A stretch of DNA of 64,000 nt from Nocardia sp. NBC_01503 (GTDB taxonomy: Bacteria; Actinomycetota; Actinomycetes; Mycobacteriales; Mycobacteriaceae), in assembly GCF_036327755.1 (NCBI RefSeq), contig NZ_CP109596.1:5022001-5086000 (forward strand). The letters run 5' to 3'. Numbering within the stretch: position 1 is the first letter of the stretch; each line of letters opens with the position of its first letter. The position numbers and the translations under genes are program-made. The notes under the pieces are model-generated. The model was not told where the DNA came from. It worked only from the letters and a program-made list of their open reading frames with translations, and made no database searches. Shown in pieces: positions 23,459-31,112 of the stretch.

Positions 23459-25411
23459 ATGACGAGCACGATCGATCGCGACCCCATCGACCAGCTGAGC
23501 TACCCGCCCAGCCCGGAGTTCGCGGCGAACGCCAATGCCACTGCGTCCCTCTACGATCGGGCGGCGGCGGACCGCGAGGGTTTCTGGGCAGAACAGGCGC
23601 GGCGGCTGCACTGGGCGCAGCCGTGGACGCGCGTACTCGACTGGGAGGACGCGCCTTTCGCGAAATGGTTCGTCGGCGGCAAGCTGAATGTCGCCTACAA
23701 CTGCGTCGATCGGCACGTCCTTGACGGCCACGGCGACCAGGTCGCCATTCATTGGGTCGGCGAACCGGGTGATACCCGCGCTATCACCTATGCCGACCTG
23801 CTGGCCGAAGTCTCCAGAGCGGCAAATCAATTCACCGCTCTGGGGCTTCGCGCCGGCGACCGGGTCGCCATCTACATGCCGATGGTGCCCGAGGCGATTG
23901 TCACCATGCTGGCGTGCGCACGGCTCGGACTGGTGCACTCGGTGGTGTTCGCCGGATTCTCGGCGGGGGCATTGGGGCAGCGGATCGAGGACGCCCGGGC
24001 GCGGCTGGTGGTGACCACCGATGGGCAGTGGCGGCGGGGGAGTGCGGCACCGCTGAAGGAGGCCGTGGACGAAGCGCTTGCGGGGCAGCCGGATTCGAGT
24101 GTCGAACATGTGCTCGTGGTGAATCGCACGGGTGTCGAGACGTCCATGCGGGAAGGGCGTGACCTCTGGTGGCATGAGACGGTGGCGAACGCCTCGCCCG
24201 AGCATGAAGCCGAGGCGTTCGATGCCGAGCATCCGCTGTTCATCCTGTACACCTCCGGCACCACGGGTAAGCCCAAGGGCATTCTGCATACCTCGGGTGG
24301 CTATCTGACTCAGACCTCGTACACCCACAATTACGTGTTCGACCACAAGCCCGGGACCGATGTGTACTGGTGCACCGCCGATATCGGCTGGGTGACCGGG
24401 CATTCGTACATCGTGTACGGGCCGCTGTCGAACCGCGCGACCCAGGTCGTGTACGAGGGCACCCCGAATTTCCCTGACGAGCACCGGCATTGGCAGATCA
24501 TCGAGAAGTACGGGGTGAGCATCTACTACACCGCCCCGACGCTGGTGCGCACATTCATGAAGTGGGGCAAGGAGATTCCCCAGGCTCACGATTTGTCGAG
24601 CCTGCGCCTGCTGGGCAGTGTGGGTGAGCCGATCAATCCCGAGGCGTGGCGCTGGTATCGGGAAACGATCGGGGCGAACAGGACTCCGATCGTGGATACC
24701 TGGTGGCAGACCGAGACCGGCTCGATCATGATCTCCCCGCTCCCGGGTGTGACCGCGGCCAAGCCGGGTGCGGCGATGACCCCGCTGCCGGGGATCTCGG
24801 CCACGGTCGTGGACGAGGAAGGCAAGCCCGTCGTGCTCGGGGAGACCGAGGCCAACGGGTATCTGGTGTTGGATCAGCCGTGGCCTTCGATGCTGCGTGG
24901 TATCTGGGGTGACAGCGACCGGTATCGGGAAACCTATTGGGCTCGGTACGCCGAGCAGGGCTGGTACTTCGCCGGTGACGGCGCCAAACTCGACACCGAG
25001 GGCGACCTGTGGGTGCTGGGCCGGGTCGATGACGTCATGAACGTCTCGGGCCACCGCATCTCCACCGCCGAGGTCGAGTCCGCGCTGGTCGGGCACTCCG
25101 GTGTCGCCGAAGCCGCGGTGGTCGGCGCCTCGGATGAGACCACCGGCCAGGGCATTGTCGCCTTCGTGATCCTCACCGGCGACGGGGACAACACCGGCGA
25201 CACTCTCATCAAGGATCTGAAAGCCGAAGTCTCCCGGGAGATCTCACCCATCGCCCGGCCCCGCGAAATTCATATCGTTCCCGAACTCCCCAAAACTCGT
25301 TCGGGCAAGATCATGCGCCGCCTGCTGCGCGATGTGGCCGAGGGCCGCGAACTGGGTGACACCTCGACCCTGGTCGACCCCAAGGTATTCGAGGCGATCA
25401 CCCGTCGCTGA
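23459..25411 (+). CDS. acs: Acetyl-coenzyme A synthetase
   Basis: Acs activates acetate to acetyl-CoA through acetyl-AMP. The 650-residue length is standard. Signatures are YTSGTTGKPKGI (P-loop), VDTWWQTETGSIM, WVLGRVDDVMNVSGHR and the C-terminal RSGKIMRRLLRD, whose lysine (about residue 617) is the catalytic and usual acetylation site. GGAGA lies about eight bases before ATG 23459, so the longer open frame from 23300, overlapping the symporter, is rejected. It completes the acetate module. Confidence 0.96.
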   Translation: MTSTIDRDPIDQLSYPPSPEFAANANATASLYDRAAADREGFWAEQARRLHWAQPWTRVLDWEDAPFAKWFVGGKLNVAYNCVDRHVLDGHGDQVAIHWVGEPGDTRAITYADLLAEVSRAANQFTALGLRAGDRVAIYMPMVPEAIVTMLACARLGLVHSVVFAGFSAGALGQRIEDARARLVVTTDGQWRRGSAAPLKEAVDEALAGQPDSSVEHVLVVNRTGVETSMREGRDLWWHETVANASPEHEAEAFDAEHPLFILYTSGTTGKPKGILHTSGGYLTQTSYTHNYVFDHKPGTDVYWCTADIGWVTGHSYIVYGPLSNRATQVVYEGTPNFPDEHRHWQIIEKYGVSIYYTAPTLVRTFMKWGKEIPQAHDLSSLRLLGSVGEPINPEAWRWYRETIGANRTPIVDTWWQTETGSIMISPLPGVTAAKPGAAMTPLPGISATVVDEEGKPVVLGETEANGYLVLDQPWPSMLRGIWGDSDRYRETYWARYAEQGWYFAGDGAKLDTEGDLWVLGRVDDVMNVSGHRISTAEVESALVGHSGVAEAAVVGASDETTGQGIVAFVILTGDGDNTGDTLIKDLKAEVSREISPIARPREIHIVPELPKTRSGKIMRRLLRDVAEGRELGDTSTLVDPKVFEAITRR

Positions 25412-25419
25412 CCGCAGGC

Positions 25420-25818
25420 TCACACCGCCTGTCGATAGACCTTCCGTGCCAGCAGAATGACCGGAATCTGCAGCGGCAGACGAAGAATGGCCCCTGCCTT
25501 CAAGGGCATCGACTTATTGCTGCGCACCCAATCCTGGGCCATCTTCAGGTTGCCGGGAAAAACTGCGATGAACAACAGCATGGCCAGCAGTCCGCCGAGC
25601 CGTCGAGTTCGTGGTACCGCGACAGCCGCGGCCACCGCGTACTCGGCGACGCCCGATCCCAGCGTGTATGCCCGCGCGGAGCCCGGCAATTGCGGCGGAA
25701 TCAAGGCGTCGTAGAACTTCGGCGTAGCGAAATGCATTGTCGCCGCCCCGAATAGTAATGCCGACAGTGCCCACGCGGTTCCCCGCCCGGAGCCCGATAG
25801 TTCTGATCTCTCGCTCAT
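25420..25818 (-). CDS. DoxX-like membrane protein
   Basis: The 132-residue protein has four hydrophobic helices and DoxX-family features (LLFGAATMHFATPKFYDALIPP, shown in part; then GVAEYAVAAAV and FPGNLKMAQDW). DoxX proteins are small membrane proteins, some linked to thiol stress or methane/aromatic metabolism; no role can be assigned here. Its ATG overlaps the stop of the upstream gene (ATGA). It is convergent with acs, only eight bases apart. Confidence 0.8.
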   Translation of the reverse strand: MSERSELSGSGRGTAWALSALLFGAATMHFATPKFYDALIPPQLPGSARAYTLGSGVAEYAVAAAVAVPRTRRLGGLLAMLLFIAVFPGNLKMAQDWVRSNKSMPLKAGAILRLPLQIPVILLARKVYRQAV

Positions 25819-26330
25819 ACCGATGAGCGTACGGTCAAATCATCCAGCAAGATCATGACCTCACCCGCCTCCTTGACCACCTCGACGAGCCGGATCTTCA
25901 AGCCGAGCAATTCCGCCCCGGTCAGCACCTCGGCCAATTCCGCTCCGATGCGCTGCCATTCACCGTTCGCGGTGACCCGGCCCAGCAATACCTCGGCACT
26001 GTCCTGCCCGGCCCCGGCGATGAACCCGTACACCCAGATCGCGGCATGCGGCGACCGCACATACAGATCCACCCCGGAGATCTCACCCGGGAGGGTGAAC
26101 GCTTGCCCGGCCTTGACGACCAGCTCGATCTCATGCCCCTCGATGGCGCCACGCACCAGCAGGGCCAGTGCCCGCCGATCCGCGCCCGGCGCACCGTCGG
26201 CGTAAACCCCCGGATCCTTGATCGGCGCACCCTCGGCGAACGTCGTCACATGCGCTTTGTTCGCACCCGCCCCCGCCAGCTCCCACTTTTCGGTGTCCTC
26301 GAAGTCGTCCAGCAGCACTTCGTTCGGCAT
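25815..26330 (-). CDS. Conserved hypothetical protein with possible beta-sandwich fold
   Basis: The product has 171 residues, no signal peptide and no membrane helix. It opens EVLLDDFEDTEKWEL and alternates hydrophobic and polar residues (GVDLYVRSPHAAIWVYGFI, LGLKIRLVEVV), a pattern seen in carbohydrate-binding-like or flagellar-sheath-like beta sandwiches. I do not recognise the family with confidence. GAAGGG is nine bases before the ATG. It is coupled to the DoxX gene and divergent from the two-component genes at 26485. The 154-base gap between is unremarkable. Confidence 0.6.
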   Translation of the reverse strand: MPNEVLLDDFEDTEKWELAGAGANKAHVTTFAEGAPIKDPGVYADGAPGADRRALALLVRGAIEGHEIELVVKAGQAFTLPGEISGVDLYVRSPHAAIWVYGFIAGAGQDSAEVLLGRVTANGEWQRIGAELAEVLTGAELLGLKIRLVEVVKEAGEVMILLDDLTVRSSV

Positions 26331-26484
26331 CTCCCCGGTCCCTTCACGCGCTCGCGATTCTCACTCGAACCCTACAAAGCGGTGCACGGGTTTTCCCCCC
26401 GAATTCTGGTGGCTGACGAATCCGGTGGTGTTGCCGTCATACTTCATACGAATATTCGGTTGTGGGAAGAGGTGAGGGTCGGCC

Positions 26485-27153
26485 GTGGAGGCGCAGGAAT
26501 CGGGGATACGCCGTATCGGGCTGGTCGAGGATCATGAATCGGTGGCGATCGGGCTGGCTGCCATGCTCGCCCCGGAGGCCGATCTGGAGTTGGTGATCAC
26601 CGCGGGCACGGTGGCCGAGTTGTTGTCGGCGAACCCGCGTTTGGACTTGGTGGTATTGGATCTGCGGCTGGCCGACGGATCCTCACCGGATGACAATGTG
26701 CGAGCCCTGCGCGACCACGGGGCCGAGGTGCTGGTGTTCACCGGCGCCGACAATCCGTTCCTGGTGCGCGAGGCCGCCCGCGCCGGTGTGCTGGGCGTGG
26801 TCCGCAAATCCGAGGATGTGCCGACCGTGGTGGCCGCGGTGCGCCGCGCCGCCCAGGGCGAACAGGTGGTGACCACCGACTGGGCCGCCGCCATCGACGG
26901 TGATCCACAGCTGTCCAATGTCGGATTGAGCCCGCGCCAGCAGCAGGTTCTCCAGCTGTACGCATCCGGTGAGAAGGCCTCCCGGGTGGCGCGCATGACC
27001 GGGCTGTCCGAACAGACCGTCAATGACTATCTGGGCCGCATTCGGCAGAAGTATGCCGATGCCGGCCGTCCGGCTCCGACCAAAACCGATCTCTACAAGC
27101 GGGCCGTCGAGGACGGCTGGCTACCCGTTCCCGAGCGGCACCCGCGCGCATGA
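26485..27153 (+). CDS. NarL/LuxR-family response regulator
   Basis: The 222-residue regulator has a receiver domain (acidic pair in LVEDHES, phospho-acceptor Asp in VVLDLRLADG at about residue 58) and a C-terminal LuxR-type helix-turn-helix (LSPRQQQVLQLYASGEKASRVARM onset; NDYLGRIRQKYADAGRP). GAGGTGAGGG precedes GTG 26485. Its stop overlaps the kinase start as ATGA. The three-gene order regulator, kinase, kinase-like membrane protein suggests one signalling unit; no target promoter is visible nearby. Confidence 0.93.
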   Translation: MEAQESGIRRIGLVEDHESVAIGLAAMLAPEADLELVITAGTVAELLSANPRLDLVVLDLRLADGSSPDDNVRALRDHGAEVLVFTGADNPFLVREAARAGVLGVVRKSEDVPTVVAAVRRAAQGEQVVTTDWAAAIDGDPQLSNVGLSPRQQQVLQLYASGEKASRVARMTGLSEQTVNDYLGRIRQKYADAGRPAPTKTDLYKRAVEDGWLPVPERHPRA

Positions 27154-28442
27154 CCGCGTCGGGCACGCTGGATTCTCCGCCCGCGACGCCTTCGATGTCC
27201 GCGCTCACCGGTTTCATACAGCGGGTGCGGGGCGGGCTGACCGTGGCGCAGGAGGATCCGGCCACCGCCGCGTACGACCGGATCATGCGGCGGCTCGGTA
27301 TCTCCGTCGGTGTCGCCGGAATCATTGTCGGCGGTATGGAGCTGCCCGAGATCGCCGAACAGGGGCGGGTCGCCGCGACCTGGTGGACGATCACCGCCGT
27401 GGTGCTGGCCTTCGGCTGGTATCCGGTGCTCGCGGTGGTCTCGGCGCTGGCGGGACCGCGTGCGATTCGCATTGTGTCCGGTTGTGCCGCACTGAGTTTC
27501 CTCGGCGCGTTCGCCACCATTCCCTTCGCGCTGGATGTGCATTCGGTGGATGCCAGCACGGTATGGCCGTACCGGGTCACTGCATTGGCGGTGACAGCGG
27601 GCGTCCTGGCCTGGCCCGCGCGCTGGGCCGTCACCTATCTGCTCATCGCCTCCACCTCGGCGGCGCTGGCCTCGGTATATACGGTCAGCACCGTCACCTC
27701 CCTGGGCGTGGTCGAAAACTTCCTGCGCGCAGCGGGATTGGCGGCGCTGTTCGTCTGGTGCGGCACCGCGGCCACCGGTGCCGCGGCCCGAGTGGACCGC
27801 GAATCCGCCATCGCCAGTCGCCGTGCGGCCGCCGCTGCCGCCGCACAGGGCCGGGACCGCGAACGCGCGCGCTTCGCCGCGCTCATCCACGATGCCGTGC
27901 TCTCCACGCTTTTGGAGGCCTCACGCGCGGGGACCCAGTCCTCCGTGCTCCGCCGACAAGCCGAACGAACCCTGGAACAACTCGACGAATGCCGAGGCGG
28001 CGACCGCGATCCCGATCTGCTCGACGCTCGATCGGCGGTGCTGTTCCTGCGCTCCGCCGTGCACGAGGTGAATCCGGGTATCCGCTTCGCCACCCGCACC
28101 TGGCCCGGCTACGACGATCTGCGCATGCCGGTGCACTCCGCCAGCACCATTGCCGCCGCGCTCACCGAGGCGGTGCGCAATAGCCTGCGCCACGCCCAGA
28201 TGCCCGGGCGCGAGGTGCGGCGCATTGTCACCGCGACCGTCAGCGCGGGCAGTATCCGCATCGTATTCACCGATGACGGAGCGGGTTTCGACCTCGCCAG
28301 GGTCTCCGCCGACCGCCTCGGCATCTCGATGAGCATTCTCGGACGCATGCGCCAACTGGCCGGCGGCTCGGCCTTCGTGGAGTCGCAGCCGGGGGAGGGC
28401 ACCACCGTGACACTGGTGTGGGGTGGCGATGGTTCCCGCTGA
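27150..28442 (+). CDS. NarL-type sensor histidine kinase
   Basis: The 430-residue kinase has about six membrane helices (residues 50-215), a short Ala-rich linker, then a phospho-acceptor region with His in FAALIHDAVLSTLLEASRAG. The ATPase N box is AALTEAVRNSLRHA, and the G box is FTDDGAGFDLARV, followed by GEGTTVTLVW. Helices without a large extracellular loop suggest sensing within or near the membrane. It overlaps the response regulator by four bases and the next gene by up to 20. Confidence 0.93.
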   Translation: MTASGTLDSPPATPSMSALTGFIQRVRGGLTVAQEDPATAAYDRIMRRLGISVGVAGIIVGGMELPEIAEQGRVAATWWTITAVVLAFGWYPVLAVVSALAGPRAIRIVSGCAALSFLGAFATIPFALDVHSVDASTVWPYRVTALAVTAGVLAWPARWAVTYLLIASTSAALASVYTVSTVTSLGVVENFLRAAGLAALFVWCGTAATGAAARVDRESAIASRRAAAAAAAQGRDRERARFAALIHDAVLSTLLEASRAGTQSSVLRRQAERTLEQLDECRGGDRDPDLLDARSAVLFLRSAVHEVNPGIRFATRTWPGYDDLRMPVHSASTIAAALTEAVRNSLRHAQMPGREVRRIVTATVSAGSIRIVFTDDGAGFDLARVSADRLGISMSILGRMRQLAGGSAFVESQPGEGTTVTLVWGGDGSR

Positions 28443-29472
28443 CTACCACGTGGCCGAATTGGACGCGCGCTTCGGACTTCGCGATCTGCTCGGCCTGCGC
28501 GGGCGCACGGCATGGCTGTTCCTGCTCATCCTGGAAGCCACCATCGGGCTGTACATGCTGCGCAATTTCGGTGAATCACCGCAGTGGGCAGCACTTCTCG
28601 GCATGGTGGTGATTCTCAGCGCGGGTGCGCTGGTCATCGTCATGCCGGTGGATCCGCTGCCCTTGCCGGTCGCGCTCTACGCCGCCGCGTCCGGACCACT
28701 GGCCACCGCGCTGACCATCATGATGCCGTCGTCGGATCGCGGGCATCAATCGGTGTGGTCGGCGTTCGCGGCCTCATATGTATTGACCGTCTTGGTTTTA
28801 CGTGGGCGCGCGCGACTGGCGTGGGCGGGTGTGGTCGCGGTCGCGGTCGTGATCCTGCTGGCCGGGCTCGGTGCGCAACTCGAATCACGCACCGTCGTAG
28901 GCACTCTCGTACCGATCGGCACCGTGGCGGCGATCTCGGTATTCGCCGCGGTCATGCGGCCAATGCAGCGTTCACTGTTACTCCTGCGCGAGGACGCCAT
29001 GATTCGCGCCGCCGCCGAAGCCACCATGGCCGCCGCCGACAGCGAGCGCACTCGCCAGCTCTCCCGATTGGATCGGGTGGCGCGGCCGATACTGGAGCGC
29101 ATCGCCGATGGCGCGGAACTGACTGCCGCGGAACGGGAAGAGTGCCGCCTGCTCGAGGCCGAACTCCGCGACGGATTACGCGCACCGCAGCTGGTCACCG
29201 ATGAGCTCAGTGGTGCCGCACGGGGCGCGCGCACGCGCGGCGTGGAGGTTGTTCTCCTGGACGACGGCGGTTTCGCCGGGGTTCCCGAATGGGTGCGCAG
29301 ACGGGTGATCGACGCGGCCACAAGGGAATTGGACGCCGCCAATGCCGGGTCGGTGACCGTGCGAGTCCTCCCCCTGGGCCGCAGCGTGCTCGCCACGGTC
29401 CTCGCCTACGCCCCCGATCACGACCGCCGCACCGAGATAGATACCGACGGGAAAGTCAGCGTCACCGACTGA
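28429..29472 (+). CDS. Membrane protein resembling a degenerate histidine kinase
   Basis: The product has about 347 residues. Helices cover about residues 25-175, followed by a cytoplasmic tail that looks like the end of a kinase dimerisation domain (LERIADGAELTAAEREE, then ECRLLEAELRDGLRAP) and an ATPase-like N-box stretch (VPEWVRRRVIDAATRELDAA). No phospho-acceptor histidine and no DxGxG box are present, so it is probably catalytically dead. It may be a partner or negative modulator of the preceding kinase. The start could be GTG 28423, ATG 28429 or GTG 28450; all overlap or abut the kinase stop. Confidence 0.75.
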   Translation: MVPADYHVAELDARFGLRDLLGLRGRTAWLFLLILEATIGLYMLRNFGESPQWAALLGMVVILSAGALVIVMPVDPLPLPVALYAAASGPLATALTIMMPSSDRGHQSVWSAFAASYVLTVLVLRGRARLAWAGVVAVAVVILLAGLGAQLESRTVVGTLVPIGTVAAISVFAAVMRPMQRSLLLLREDAMIRAAAEATMAAADSERTRQLSRLDRVARPILERIADGAELTAAEREECRLLEAELRDGLRAPQLVTDELSGAARGARTRGVEVVLLDDGGFAGVPEWVRRRVIDAATRELDAANAGSVTVRVLPLGRSVLATVLAYAPDHDRRTEIDTDGKVSVTD

Positions 29473-29476
29473 GGAC

Positions 29477-29571
29477 GTGGATCCCGGCCAAGAGCACGCC
29501 GGGATGACGGGGTGGGGGCTCGCGCCGGGGTGACGGGGTAAGTGGCTCGCGCTGGGGCGACGGGGGTGGGC
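29477..29571. repeat. Dispersed repeat, copy 2 (single arm) with decaying tandem tail
   Basis: One arm, GTGGATCCCGGCCAAGAG through GATGACGGGG (29477-29512), matches the right arm of the 4827 and 62508 copies. Two degenerate downstream units begin GGCTCGCGCCGGGGTGACGG and GGCTCGCGCTGGGGCGACGG (about 29517-29570). The element lies between convergent genes. Confidence 0.8.
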
Positions 29572-30057
29572 TCAGCTCTCGGGGTTCTTCGGCTCGCGCG
29601 GCGGCATATCCCAGCGGCCCGGGCCGCCCTTCTTCATCTGATCGCGCAGTGCGCCCTGCACGGCGGTGGCCATCCACGAGTTCAGCGATTGGCCGCTCTG
29701 CGCCGCGGCCTCCTCGGCCCGGGACTTGATCTGTTCGACCAGGCGCAGGGTGACGCGGCTGATATCGCCGGTCATCTCCTCGAAGGTGGGCTGATGCTCC
29801 TCTTCTTCCGCGGTCGCGGCTTTGCGGACGTCGACATGCGCGTCGGTGCCGTCGACCGAGACGCGCACGGTGCGATCGCCGACCGCCGCGCTCACCTCAC
29901 CCGCCAACTCCGAGAGCGCCGCGAGCAGAACGAGGCGGGCCGAACTCTCGGTGGCCGCCGCCAACGCGGCGGCGGTGGACTGTGTCTTCTCATCGCCGAG
30001 CGCGGCGGCCGCGATGAGGTTCTCGCGCAGCTGAGCGGTGTACTTATCGAGATTCAT
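29572..30057 (-). CDS. Ribbon-helix-helix (HicB/Arc-like) protein
   Basis: The 161-residue protein ends with a likely ribbon-helix-helix DNA-binding motif: ISRVTLRLVEQIKSRAEEAA, then GQSLNSWMATAVQGALRDQM. The first 90 residues are Ala/Glu-rich and helical with a HicB-like beta stretch (RTVRVSVDGTDAHVDV). Such proteins are often annotated as HicB-family antitoxins, but no toxin gene adjoins it, so it may be a stand-alone regulator. It is divergent from dapA. Confidence 0.72.
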   Translation of the reverse strand: MNLDKYTAQLRENLIAAAALGDEKTQSTAAALAAATESSARLVLLAALSELAGEVSAAVGDRTVRVSVDGTDAHVDVRKAATAEEEEHQPTFEEMTGDISRVTLRLVEQIKSRAEEAAAQSGQSLNSWMATAVQGALRDQMKKGGPGRWDMPPREPKNPES

Positions 30058-30190
30058 GACACCAGTGTGCTGTCACAAATGGTGTCACGCAAGGAAACTT
30101 TTGACGTCACGCAAGGGTGGGCGACGCGAATCACCGTCGCCGCCGGGCCGGTTCAGGTATAACGATGCAAAAGGTGTTTCGATGACCGGG

Positions 30191-30203
30191 TAGCCTTCTG
30201 GCT
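30191..30203 (+). promoter_or_regulatory. Leaderless-type -10 for dapA
   Basis: TAGCCT (30191-30196) is followed by seven bases and ATG 30204, without a ribosome site. Confidence 0.6.
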
Positions 30204-31112
30204 ATGACGAACGGTGAATCAACGCGAATCGAGCTGCGCGCGTCCGGCACAGTCGGTGTCGCGATGGTGACCCCCTTTACCGCCGAAGGCAAGCTCGATG
30301 TCGATGCCGGGGTGGCCCTCGCCGCCCGTCTGGTCGACGGCGGTGTCGACCTGCTCGCGATCTCCGGAACCACCGGCGAATCGCCCACCACCACCGAGTC
30401 CGAGAAGTTCGATCTGCTGCACGCCGTCGTCGACGCCGTCGGTGATCGCGCCACCGTCATCGCGGGCGCGGGCACCTACGACACCGCCCACAGCATCGAG
30501 CTGGCACGCAACGCGCAACGCGCGGGCGCGCACGGGCTACTCGTCGTCACCCCGTACTACTCGCGTCCCACCCAGGACGGGCTGATCGCGCACTTCACCG
30601 CCGTCGCGGACAGCACCGATCTGCCCGTGACGCTGTACGACATTCCGCCGCGCTCGGTCGTGGCCATCGCATCGGACACCATTCGACGGCTCGCCGAGCA
30701 CCCGCGCATCGTCGCGGTGAAGGACGCCAAGGGCGACCTGAACGCGGGCGCTGAGCTGATCGCCGAGACCGGCCTGTCCTTCTACTCCGGCGACGACGGC
30801 CTCAACCTGCCCTGGTTGTCCGTCGGTGCCACCGGATTCATCAGCGTCATCGGGCATCTGGTGCCCGATCGTCTGCGCGCGCTCGCCACCGCTTATGCGG
30901 CCGGTGACGTGCGGCGGGCTCGTGAAATCAATGTCAGCATGATTCCGCTCAACCGGGCCATGTCCCGATTGGGCGGCGTCGCCATGACCAAGGGCGCCCT
31001 GCGGCTGCTCGGGGTCGAAACAGGGGAGCCACGTTTGCCACAAATCATGCCCACCAGCGAGCAGCTCGCGGAACTCGCGGTTGATCTGCGAGCCGCGGGG
31101 GTGCTTGCATGA
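30204..31112 (+). CDS. dapA: 4-hydroxy-tetrahydrodipicolinate synthase
   Basis: DapA condenses pyruvate with aspartate semialdehyde, the first committed step to diaminopimelate and lysine. The 302-residue product has the Schiff-base Lys173 in IVAVKDAKGD, Tyr145 in LYDIPPR, the TPYYSRP segment and the N-terminal GVAMVTPF and SGTTGESPT motifs. Its start follows a TAGCCT hexamer by seven bases. It overlaps rnj as ATGA, the same dapA-rnj order as in mycobacteria. Confidence 0.97.
   Translation: MTNGESTRIELRASGTVGVAMVTPFTAEGKLDVDAGVALAARLVDGGVDLLAISGTTGESPTTTESEKFDLLHAVVDAVGDRATVIAGAGTYDTAHSIELARNAQRAGAHGLLVVTPYYSRPTQDGLIAHFTAVADSTDLPVTLYDIPPRSVVAIASDTIRRLAEHPRIVAVKDAKGDLNAGAELIAETGLSFYSGDDGLNLPWLSVGATGFISVIGHLVPDRLRALATAYAAGDVRRAREINVSMIPLNRAMSRLGGVAMTKGALRLLGVETGEPRLPQIMPTSEQLAELAVDLRAAGVLA

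Noticed and set aside
23369..25096. A 575-residue open frame antisense to acs
   Set aside because: The sense strand encodes a complete acetyl-CoA synthetase with all motifs. The antisense translation is His/Arg/Pro-rich without domains, a usual shadow in high-GC DNA.
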